A program made the translations under genes and the position numbers. Below are positions 1-4,984 of a DNA stretch of 6,510 nucleotides, piece by piece; position 1 is the stretch's first letter, and every line of letters starts with the position of its first letter. The DNA comes from JABDJL01 sp047614505. GTDB lineage: Bacteria; Pseudomonadota; Gammaproteobacteria; Xanthomonadales; SZUA-36. The stretch spans positions 1 to 6,510 of the forward strand of contig JBLHGQ010000158.1 in assembly GCA_047614505.1 (NCBI GenBank), read 5' to 3'. Under the pieces are notes generated by a model that worked only from the letters and a program-made list of their open reading frames with translations, was not told the origin of the DNA and did no database searches.

Positions 1-1094
1 TGGATGAAGAAATAGCGAAGTCAGCATTGGCCGGGATTAATGCAAGACACTGGAGTCAGGATGCAGAAGATGCCCTGGTCAGGAACACGGTTTCGGTGCC
101 TATTGAACTGGCGGGAAGAATAAGGGGTGCTGTAATTTTAGAGGCGAATTCTGACGGCATGCTGCTGGTGACCAATCGCGCCCTTGGCAGATTACTGCTC
201 AGTACACTATTACTGACCTTTGGTCTTGCTGCCGGCCTGTGGTTTTTTGCTACCCGCCTTTCACGGCGGGTGCAAAGACTTAGCAGCGCAGTCTCACGGG
301 CCATGGATGATACGGCAAATCCCGGGACGCTACCGCTGATAGATGACCGGGATGAACTGGGGGAACTGGCCAGAAACAATGCCCACTTATTGAAAGCCAT
401 TTCAAACTACACTAATTATTTACAAAAACTTGCAGGCCGTCTTTCGCACGAGTTGAAAACACCATTGGCGATTACCCGCTCATCGTTAGATAACCTTGTC
501 AGCCAGGATTTGAACGAGGAAGCCAGTCGCTATGTTGAGAGGGCACGGGAGGGTCTTGACCGGCAGGCGGCCATCGTCAGCGCGATGAGCGAGGCAAGCA
601 GGCTTGAAGCGACGGTTGAGACTGCAGAGTGGGAAGTGGTAGATCTTGTATTGGTTATAGGCAATTGCGTCGATGCCTATCGTGGCGTTTATACAGGTCG
701 TGACATCCAGTTTAAGCACACTGATTCTCAGGTACATTTGCGTTGTGCGCCCGAAATGCTTGCCCAGGCCCTGGACAAACTTGTTGAAAATGCAATGTCA
801 TTGACCGGGTCGTCAGATCAGGTTCGGATCTTGCTTGAGCGCGGTGAAAATGACTGCCGTATCACTGTTGCAAATTCAGGTAGTCACTTGCCAGACATGT
901 TGCCCGAGCAGTTATTTGACTCTCTGGTTACTATGCGGGAAAAAAGTGGAGGCCGGCATTTAGGGCTGGGTCTTTACATTGTCCGCTTGGTGGCCGAAGC
1001 CCATGGCGGTAGTGTGCGTGCGGGAAATCTGGCAAGCGAAAACGGCGTGGAGTTTGTGATCACTTTACCCGCAGCAAAAGAGGACCTTGTCTAA
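1..1094 (+). CDS. Membrane sensor histidine kinase, C-terminal part (5' end cut by window)
   Basis: The frame is open from base 3 to the TAA at 1092-1094, so the true start lies left of the window; TTG at 27 is only an internal leucine. Counting residues from base 27, there is a membrane segment at about 54-75, a HAMP-like linker (76-120), then the dimerisation/phosphoacceptor helix RLSHELKTPLA with the H-box histidine at 141 (codon 447-449). The ATPase domain follows: N-box LVENAMS (N255), a weakened G1 box (NSGSHLP, Asn where Asp is usual) and a G2 box GLGLYIV (313-319). The protein should autophosphorylate on His and pass the phosphate to a response regulator, probably encoded upstream. 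The wording RLSHELKTPLAITRSSLDNL and QLFDSLVTMREK recalls the kinase of the proteobacterial dedicated sortase system; this is from memory and not proven. The kinase call is firm; signal and partner are unknown. Confidence 0.93.
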   Translation, partial: DEEIAKSALAGINARHWSQDAEDALVRNTVSVPIELAGRIRGAVILEANSDGMLLVTNRALGRLLLSTLLLTFGLAAGLWFFATRLSRRVQRLSSAVSRAMDDTANPGTLPLIDDRDELGELARNNAHLLKAISNYTNYLQKLAGRLSHELKTPLAITRSSLDNLVSQDLNEEASRYVERAREGLDRQAAIVSAMSEASRLEATVETAEWEVVDLVLVIGNCVDAYRGVYTGRDIQFKHTDSQVHLRCAPEMLAQALDKLVENAMSLTGSSDQVRILLERGENDCRITVANSGSHLPDMLPEQLFDSLVTMREKSGGRHLGLGLYIVRLVAEAHGGSVRAGNLASENGVEFVITLPAAKEDLV

Positions 1095-1636
1095 GGAGGC
1101 GGTCCAATCCCGAATACATTTGGTCCTCTGCAGCTTGAAGGCAAGTATTTAATCATGTCAGCATCAGTGAAACCGAATGTGCACTTCCAATCTGAACCGC
1201 CAGAAAAATTGATGGTGGGACTAAATACCGGGATGATACGCTTTCCTGTCAGATTGGAGTCGATTTCTCCCGCATTGGCCCAGATCGCAAAATCCCCGCG
1301 ATTACTGTTGTAATAATAAACCCTGCAAAATTTGCTGACAGTTACAGTAGCGGTTGGAAAAGCGCCCGTAATAACACCCGCCTCAATTGTATCGGCAGGC
1401 CATCTACCAACGGTTTGGCGAAATTCCGCTATGGAAATTTTGGGCACGGCAGAAATGCCAATACATTCCGTTACCTTGGCCCGAATGGTGTAATCCTGAT
1501 AAGCGGGAACTGCGAATGCAACAAGAATGGAGACGATTGCGATTACAATCATCAGTTCTATTAAAGTAAAGCCGAGTGAACGCAATGCCCCACGCTTCAC
1601 TGACCTGTTTTCCCTTTTTCCCCTAACGCTGATCAT
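1091..1636 (-). CDS. Type IV pilin, major-pilin-like (prepilin)
   Basis: The 181-residue protein has a class IVa prepilin signature: a short basic leader ending in Gly22, then FTLIELMIVIAI with Glu at mature position 5 (E27) and a hydrophobic helix to about residue 43. Prepilin peptidase PilD would cut after G22 and N-methylate Phe23. The C-terminal part carries four cysteines (58, 104, 152, 169); C152 and C169, in WKC and YLPSSC, fit the disulfide-bounded D-region of PilA/PilE pilins. The ATG at 1636 has GAAGGGA upstream; a GTG at 1598-1600 (codon 13), preceded by ACAGG, would give a leader of 10 residues and is a fair alternative. No other pilus gene is in view, so it is an orphan here. It converges on the kinase gene, the two stop codons sharing bases 1091-1094. 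Pilin family is certain; whether it builds pili or a minor fibre is not known. Confidence 0.92.
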   Translation of the reverse strand: MISVRGKRENRSVKRGALRSLGFTLIELMIVIAIVSILVAFAVPAYQDYTIRAKVTECIGISAVPKISIAEFRQTVGRWPADTIEAGVITGAFPTATVTVSKFCRVYYYNSNRGDFAIWANAGEIDSNLTGKRIIPVFSPTINFSGGSDWKCTFGFTDADMIKYLPSSCRGPNVFGIGPPP

Positions 1637-1662
1637 TGCTGATTCCCTTCAACGGTCGAAAT

Positions 1663-1680
1663 TACACATGTCCATGTGTA
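1663..1680. promoter_or_regulatory. Perfect 18-nt dyad in the pilin-trpE divergent spacer, candidate operator
   Basis: TACACATG-TC-CATGTGTA is a perfect inverted repeat with 8-base arms and a 2-base centre. It lies 27 bases upstream of the pilin ATG and 137 bases upstream of trpE. On the minus strand an extended -10-like TGCTATGCT (hexamer at 1686-1691) would put transcription start around 1679, inside the dyad, where a repressor would block the pilin. The -10 is weak and has no good -35, so the promoter is tentative. There is no T-tract on either side, which argues against a terminator. The binding protein is unknown. Confidence 0.45.
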
Positions 1681-1816
1681 CAAGTAGCATAGCAGCTTTG
1701 TCTAATTACTTAAATAACAAGGACTGGGCCGCGAAATTCCAATTTAGTGCTATCGGTGTTCATCCATCTTTGCTTTAATTGGCATGATTGATCAGCAAGC
1801 CTGAAGGCAGGTCTCC

Positions 1817-3289
1817 TTGGACAAGAATCAGTTCGATAAATTATCTGAAGGCCCCTACAACCGTATCCCGGTTTTTCGTTCCGTGCTGGCTGATCTAGAT
1901 ACGCCTTTATCGGTGTACCTGAAGCTGGCTGACGGGCCGGATTCTTATTTGTTTGAATCGGTTGAAGGTGGTGAGACCTGGGGCCGTTATTCAATCATCG
2001 GGTTGCCCTGCAAGCGGCGTTACACAGTTCGTGGCAATGAGATTTCAATTTGTGATTTTGGCGCCGAGGTCTCAAAAGAGCAAGCTGCAGATCCGCTTTC
2101 GAGAATTGAGCAGATTCGCTCTGAATTCGATGCCCCACGGCTTGAAGAACTGCCGTTATTTACCGGTGGCCTGGTGGGTTATTTCGGCTATGAAACGGTT
2201 GAAATGATTGAGCCGTCGATCGCTGCAAGTACCAAGCTTGATGAATTGGGCACAGCAGATATTGTCCTGCTGCAATCAGAGGAAGTGGCTGTATTCGACA
2301 ACCTCGAAGGCCGATTGTGGTTGATCATTAACGTTGACCCATCGCTGAGCGATGCCTGGGCTCAATCGCAACGGCGACTTGACAACCTGGAGCATCGGCT
2401 TCGATCGGGCAGCACCGGCTATGGTTTGGCGGTTGAAGGTGAAGCTGTTGACGAAAATGACTTTCATTATGGCTTTGAACATGATGCGTTTATTGATGCT
2501 GTAAATCAGAGCAAGGAATACATTCTTGCCGGCGACATTTTCCAGGTAGTGCTATCACAAAGAATGAGCGTGCCATTCAAAGCCCGGCCCATTGATGTAT
2601 ATCGGGCTTTGCGTGCGTTGAACCCTTCACCCTATATGTACTTTATAGATTTAGGCGATACTCAAATTGTGGGCTCATCACCGGAAGTGATGGTCAGGGT
2701 GCAGAATCGGCGCGTCACTGTTCGCCCAATTGCCGGCACCATTCGCCGTGGTGCAAACGTAGAAGAAGATACCAGGTTGGCAGAAGAGCTACTGGCTGAT
2801 CCAAAAGAGTGTGCCGAGCATCTGATGCTCATTGACCTGGGGCGCAATGATGTCGGCAGGGTTGCCAAAACCGGCAGTGTTGTAATGACCGATAACATGG
2901 TGATTGAACGTTATTCCCACGTGATGCATATCGTTTCGCAGGTGGAGGGTGAACTGGAAGACGGTCTCACTGCCATGGATGCCATCCGGGCTTCATTCCC
3001 GGCAGGTACGCTGTCCGGTGCGCCAAAAATACGCGCAATGGAAATCATCAATGAACTCGAACCCGTCAAGCGCAATATTTATGCAGGAGCAGTGGGATAC
3101 ATCTCCTGGCACGACGACACGGACCTCGCTATCGCAATACGTACAGCAGTTATTCACGAAGGCAAACTACATGTGCAGGCCGGTGCTGGAATCGTGGCCG
3201 ACTCAGATGCAGAGAAAGAGTGGGAAGAGACCCGTAACAAGGGCAGGGCACTGATTACTGCGGTAGACCGGGCATCAAGAGGTTTGTAA
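1817..3289 (+). CDS. trpE: Anthranilate synthase component I
   Basis: TrpE converts chorismate plus ammonia (delivered from glutamine by TrpG) to anthranilate and pyruvate, the first committed step of tryptophan synthesis. The 490-residue length is normal for the family. The N-terminal domain has the YLFES segment (44-48), matching the LLES tryptophan-feedback site with its serine kept (S48). The chorismate-binding domain shows VGSSPEVM (285-292), RPIAGT, HLMLIDLGRNDVGR (335-348), GTLSGAPK (397-404) and a C-terminal AGAGIVADS. The start is TTG at 1817: an in-frame TGA at 1802-1804 rules out anything longer, no ATG lies nearby, and the protein beginning there (MDKNQFDKLSEGPYNRIP) lines up with Pseudomonas-type TrpE starts. 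AGGCAGG (1805-1811) is the likely ribosome site. Its partner trpG is 2.8 kb downstream, beyond a cassette array. Confidence 0.98.
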   Translation: MDKNQFDKLSEGPYNRIPVFRSVLADLDTPLSVYLKLADGPDSYLFESVEGGETWGRYSIIGLPCKRRYTVRGNEISICDFGAEVSKEQAADPLSRIEQIRSEFDAPRLEELPLFTGGLVGYFGYETVEMIEPSIAASTKLDELGTADIVLLQSEEVAVFDNLEGRLWLIINVDPSLSDAWAQSQRRLDNLEHRLRSGSTGYGLAVEGEAVDENDFHYGFEHDAFIDAVNQSKEYILAGDIFQVVLSQRMSVPFKARPIDVYRALRALNPSPYMYFIDLGDTQIVGSSPEVMVRVQNRRVTVRPIAGTIRRGANVEEDTRLAEELLADPKECAEHLMLIDLGRNDVGRVAKTGSVVMTDNMVIERYSHVMHIVSQVEGELEDGLTAMDAIRASFPAGTLSGAPKIRAMEIINELEPVKRNIYAGAVGYISWHDDTDLAIAIRTAVIHEGKLHVQAGAGIVADSDAEKEWEETRNKGRALITAVDRASRGL

Positions 3290-3367
3290 GGTTTGGAACT
3301 GTAGACCTGTTAATGAATTCGTTCTTTGAGTCTGAGGGCTTCCATAAGACGAAACGATAAATCTCGA

Positions 3368-3405
3368 CGCTAATGCCGCCCATTTCTAGCTAAATGTAGT
3401 TAGCA
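3368..3405 (+). other. Left junction of the cassette array, with R'-type core GTTAGCA
   Basis: GTTAGCA (3399-3405) is the recombination core at which cassette 1 begins; the cut would fall after G3399. It is identified because cassette 1's own distal core box is TGCTAAC, its exact reverse complement. The bases to the left form a short imperfect dyad: GCTAA (3369-3373) with TTAGC (3400-3404), and CATTT (3381-3385) with AAATG (3392-3396). At 38 bases this is too short for an ordinary attC, and no integrase gene lies in the 110 bp after trpE. It may be the remains of an attC, a relict attI, or a non-classical genomic target used by an integrase in trans. Confidence 0.5.
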
Positions 3406-3417
3406 GCGAGAGAGGCA

Positions 3418-3894
3418 ATGATGACGTACACAATACGCGAATACAGGACTGACGATTTGGACGGCATTATGTCTTCTTGGGAACATGCTAATGAGCTGGC
3501 TCATTCATTCTTGCCTAAAGAGTTTGTGGATAAAGTGCGGCACGACATCCCCAATATGTATTTACCCAATGCCGAGACATGGGTGGCTGACCGCGATGGT
3601 ACGGTCATCGGCTTTATCGCCCTGATTGGAAACGAGATAGGGGCAGTGTTTGTCGAGCCAAAGTTCCATAGCACTGGTATCGGGAGGGCGTTAGTGGACA
3701 AAGCTCAAAATCTACGAGGTGAGCTTGAAGTTGAAGTGTTTGAATTGAATGCGATCGGTCGGAAATTCTATGCCAAGTATGGCTTCAACCTCATGAGTGA
3801 CAAAATTCATGAAGAGACCGGCAACAAAGTGTTACGCCTAAAATTGACTGCTAACAAATCGCTCAACGCGGACCGCGAAGACGCGGCCGGTTAG
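3418..3894 (+). CDS. GNAT family N-acetyltransferase, YjaB-like (cassette 1)
   Basis: The 158-residue protein has the single-domain GNAT fold pattern. The acetyl-CoA motif A is at about 77-92 (AVFVEPKFHSTGIGRA, with the R/Q-x-x-G-x-G type loop STGIG) and motif B is FYAKYGF at 117-123. The N-terminal IMSSWEHANELAHSFLP resembles E. coli YjaB and its relatives. It would move an acetyl group from acetyl-CoA to an amine, but the substrate cannot be read from the sequence. ATG occurs twice (3418 and 3421) after AGAGAGG; the second has the better spacing. The coding region starts 18 bases inside the cassette. The last 15 residues (from about T144) are encoded by the attC site itself, and the TAG stop lies in its L' box, so this tail is probably not part of the enzyme fold. 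No promoter is evident; read-through from trpE is possible. Confidence 0.92.
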   Translation: MMTYTIREYRTDDLDGIMSSWEHANELAHSFLPKEFVDKVRHDIPNMYLPNAETWVADRDGTVIGFIALIGNEIGAVFVEPKFHSTGIGRALVDKAQNLRGELEVEVFELNAIGRKFYAKYGFNLMSDKIHEETGNKVLRLKLTANKSLNADREDAAG

Positions 3895-3907
3895 CTTAGC
3901 GTTAGAA
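3849..3907 (+). other. attC recombination site 1, 59 bp
   Basis: The site runs from R'' TGCTAAC (3849-3855) to R' GTTAGAA (3901-3907), exactly 59 bases. Between them the arms fold as GCT(C)AAC(G)CGG(A)CCGCG, loop AAGA, then CGCGGCCGGTTAGC: all 14 bases of the right arm pair and three bases of the left arm are left unpaired. Such extrahelical bases on one arm are the hallmark that lets an integron integrase choose the folded bottom strand. The layout matches the aadA-type 59-base elements box for box. Confidence 0.9.
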
Positions 3908-3923
3908 AGCACTAAAGGTTAAG

Positions 3924-3959
3924 TAACGTCTTGACGTTATGACGTTAAGAATCTACTAT
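3924..3959 (+). promoter_or_regulatory. Promoter and repeat operator of the toxin-antitoxin cassette
   Basis: TTGACG (3931-3936), a 17-base spacer and TACTAT (3954-3959) make a good sigma-70 promoter. The heptamer GACGTTA occurs three times around the -35: inverted at 3924-3930 (TAACGTC), direct at 3933-3939 and direct at 3941-3947. The first two form a perfect dyad with a TT centre. Ribbon-helix-helix antitoxins bind short tandem or inverted repeats of this kind and repress their own operon, so this is the probable autoregulatory site. Transcription would start at about 3966-3967, the first base of the antitoxin ATG, which would make the message leaderless. Confidence 0.7.
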
Positions 3960-3966
3960 TATCCTC

Positions 3967-4200
3967 ATGACTACCTTACAAAAACGAGCAACAGTTTACT
4001 TTGACCCTGTCCTGCACAGAGCCTTGCGGCTTAAAGCGGCAGAAACTGACAGGTCCTTGTCTGAAATCGTAAATGAGGCTGTTAAAATCAGTCTTTCTGA
4101 GGATGCCGAAGATTTGGCTGCATTTGAGGAGAGAGCCGGCGAACCGAGCCTTCTCTTTGAGGATGTTGTAAAGGAATTGAAGCGAAGTGGCACAATATAA
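3967..4200 (+). CDS. Ribbon-helix-helix (CopG/ParD-like) antitoxin (cassette 2)
   Basis: This 77-residue protein has an N-terminal ribbon-helix-helix DNA-binding domain: strand KRATVYF (6-12), helix about 14-27, turn, and helix about 30-42 (LSEIVNEAVKISL). An acidic C-terminal tail (EDAEDLAAFEERAGEPSLLFEDVVKEL) follows, of the sort that wraps and neutralises a RelE/ParE toxin. As a dimer it would bind the repeat operator just upstream and repress the pair, while its tail blocks the downstream toxin. The ATG at 3967 has no Shine-Dalgarno sequence and falls on the predicted transcription start, suggesting leaderless translation. Its last 14 bases overlap the toxin gene, implying coupled translation. 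The strong pairing with the next gene makes the role secure; the exact antitoxin family name is less sure. Confidence 0.9.
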   Translation: MTTLQKRATVYFDPVLHRALRLKAAETDRSLSEIVNEAVKISLSEDAEDLAAFEERAGEPSLLFEDVVKELKRSGTI

Positions 4201-4453
4201 GGTTCTTATTAAGACCTCGGCCGCGAAAGAAATAAAAGCCATTTCCAAAAAGAAAGATCGACAACGAATTGTTCGTCGAATACAGCAGTTAGGTGAGAAT
4301 CCGCGCCCGCCTGGCTGCCAAAAACTCTCCGGTCGTGAACGGTTTCGAGTACGACAAGGGCAATATCGCATTGTTTACGGAATTAAGGACAATGATCTCA
4401 TTGTTTACGTTGTAAAAGTTGGGCACCGCAAGGATGTTTATCGTGCTTTCTAA
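4187..4453 (+). CDS. RelE/ParE superfamily toxin (cassette 2)
   Basis: The 88-residue basic protein has the RelE fold pattern: two N-terminal helices (SAAKEIKAIS, DRQRIVRRIQQL), the KLSGRERFRVRQGQYRIVY strand pair (46-64) and a C-terminal VVKVGHRKDVYRAF. The Arg in RVRQGQYR and the terminal HRKDVYR, with basic residues and a tyrosine, resemble the catalytic set of RelE-type mRNA interferases more than gyrase-poisoning ParE. It therefore probably cuts mRNA at the ribosome when the antitoxin is lost. It starts at GTG (4187), inside the antitoxin gene, with AAGGA at 4171-4175. Its TAA stop lies within the R'' box of attC2, so the gene uses the cassette to its last base. Toxin-antitoxin cassettes are a known stabiliser of sedentary integron arrays. 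Confidence 0.9.
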   Translation: MAQYKVLIKTSAAKEIKAISKKKDRQRIVRRIQQLGENPRPPGCQKLSGRERFRVRQGQYRIVYGIKDNDLIVYVVKVGHRKDVYRAF

Positions 4454-4513
4454 CAATAAATCATTAATGAAGGAAGCCAGCAAAGCTGGCTCCGGTTAAT
4501 TCAGACGTTATTT
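4448..4513 (+). other. attC recombination site 2, 66 bp
   Basis: R'' is TTCTAAC (4448-4454) and R' is GTTATTT (4507-4513). The inner stem is AGCCAGC (4475-4481) with GCTGGCT (4485-4491) around an AAA loop, extended by GG/CC with one unpaired A on the left arm. An outer ATTAA (4463-4467) can pair with TTAAT (4496-4500). R'' is the exact complement of the GTTAGAA at the left end of cassette 2, which confirms the cassette boundary. The T6 run at 4511-4516 is 19 bases beyond the stem, too far for a terminator. Confidence 0.85.
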
Positions 4514-4531
4514 TTTCCGGAGTCATAAATT

Positions 4532-4918
4532 GTGCGTGAGATAACTGACTTCAAGCCGTTCGTTCCTTCGAATAATTTCAAAGTAACGAAGAGGTTTTAC
4601 TTCATTGTCGCAACACTCCTTCTGGTAATGGGGTGCTCGAAACCACCAAAACTCCAGGTGGTAACCGGTGAAGATGCTCAGCGTATTGTTGTCGAGTACC
4701 TGAAACTTGACGTGCTTGCAGAACAAGGTTTCTCAGTTACAGGCTTGCTTGACCTTGCAGGCGATGTGCAGGATTTTGGTGAATCAGGCGACCGTTATTG
4801 GGAAGTACGACGTACCAACCTCCTTTCAGGTGGGAATATTGACGGGTTGTTTTGGGTCAATGCGGAGACAGGAGTGGTGTTACAGGTGCATCCCCGTTTT
4901 TTGCATCGCACAGAATAG
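4532..4918 (+). CDS. Small predicted lipoprotein of unknown function (cassette 3)
   Basis: This is a 128-residue protein I do not recognise. A basic stretch (KVTKR, 17-21) precedes a hydrophobic segment FYFIVATLLLVMGC, a lipobox with Cys35 as the lipidation site; Met at -2 is unusual. Ser36 at +2 would send it to the outer membrane under the Lol rule. The mature part (about 94 residues) has no further cysteine and looks like a small alpha/beta domain: a helix around EDAQRIVVEYLKLDVLAEQ, then strands RYWEVRRT, IDGLFWVNAETGVVLQV. The pattern of a strand carrying WxV followed by V-N-A-E-T-G-x-V recalls PepSY-like small domains, but this is only a resemblance. The start is GTG at 4532, with GGAG at 4519-4522; there is no ATG before the signal peptide, so the N-terminus is long (20 residues before the hydrophobic core) and uncertain. 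It stops 6 bases before attC3. Confidence 0.75.
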   Translation: MREITDFKPFVPSNNFKVTKRFYFIVATLLLVMGCSKPPKLQVVTGEDAQRIVVEYLKLDVLAEQGFSVTGLLDLAGDVQDFGESGDRYWEVRRTNLLSGGNIDGLFWVNAETGVVLQVHPRFLHRTE

Positions 4919-4924
4919 CCCCAC

Positions 4925-4980
4925 GCCTAATCGTTAACGCGGGCCGTTGCAGTGCCCGGCCAGTTAACTTAGTGTTATTT
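4925..4980 (+). other. attC recombination site 3, 56 bp, with decayed R'' box
   Basis: R' is GTTATTT (4974-4980). The arms pair as GTTAAC (4933-4938) with GTTAAC (4963-4968) and CGGGC (4940-4944) with GCCCG (4954-4958), with extra unpaired bases and a 9-base loop. The left part, TCGTTAACGCGGGCC, closely matches the L'' arm of attC1. The outer R'' box reads GCCTAAT (4925-4931), lacking the invariant AAC, as if about three bases had been deleted between TAA and TCG. It also fails to complement the TTATTT start of cassette 3. The site is recognisable but may no longer work. Confidence 0.75.
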
Positions 4981-4984
4981 GACA

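Larger units (their letters stand above)
3400..4974 (+). mobile_element. Integron gene-cassette array without integrase (CALIN-like), cassettes 1-3
   Basis: Three promoter-distal attC sites follow three short, same-strand gene units. Cassette 1 is 3400-3901 (502 bp, acetyltransferase), cassette 2 is 3902-4507 (606 bp, toxin-antitoxin) and cassette 3 is 4508-4974 (467 bp, lipoprotein). For cassettes 1 and 2 the core heptamer at the 5' junction (GTTAGCA, GTTAGAA) is the exact reverse complement of the R'' box at the 3' end (TGCTAAC, TTCTAAC), which is expected when an integron integrase has inserted a circular cassette. A fourth gene (4985-5629) abuts the last R' and may be a further cassette that has lost its attC. 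No intI gene is present in the window, so the cassettes were probably mobilised in trans or stranded after loss of the integrase. The array sits between trpE and trpG, an interval known as an insertion hotspot in Pseudomonas aeruginosa, where the R/F pyocin genes occupy it. Confidence 0.85.

Noticed and set aside
56..400. 114-codon minus-strand open frame over the kinase
   Set aside because: It is antisense to the conserved membrane and HAMP region of the kinase; the serine-rich composition is typical of a shadow frame.
1093..1099. AAGGAGG, a perfect Shine-Dalgarno on the plus strand just after the kinase
   Set aside because: No ATG, GTG or TTG with an open frame follows at a usable distance; the bases are the end of the pilin coding sequence on the other strand.
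1667..1778. Short plus-strand reading frame upstream of trpE as a trp leader peptide
   Set aside because: It has a single Trp codon, not a run, and no alternative hairpins or T-tract precede trpE.
1781..1797. TGGCATG followed by AGCA as a sigma-54 promoter for trpE
   Set aside because: The GG-to-GC spacing is two bases too long for a -24/-12 promoter.
3976..4371. 131-codon minus-strand open frame over the toxin-antitoxin pair
   Set aside because: It is a shadow of two well-recognised overlapping genes on the plus strand and has no recognisable domain.
4475..4516. Stem AGCCAGC/GCTGGCT plus T6 as a rho-independent terminator
   Set aside because: The T-run begins 19 bases after the stem; the stem is the inner arm of attC2.
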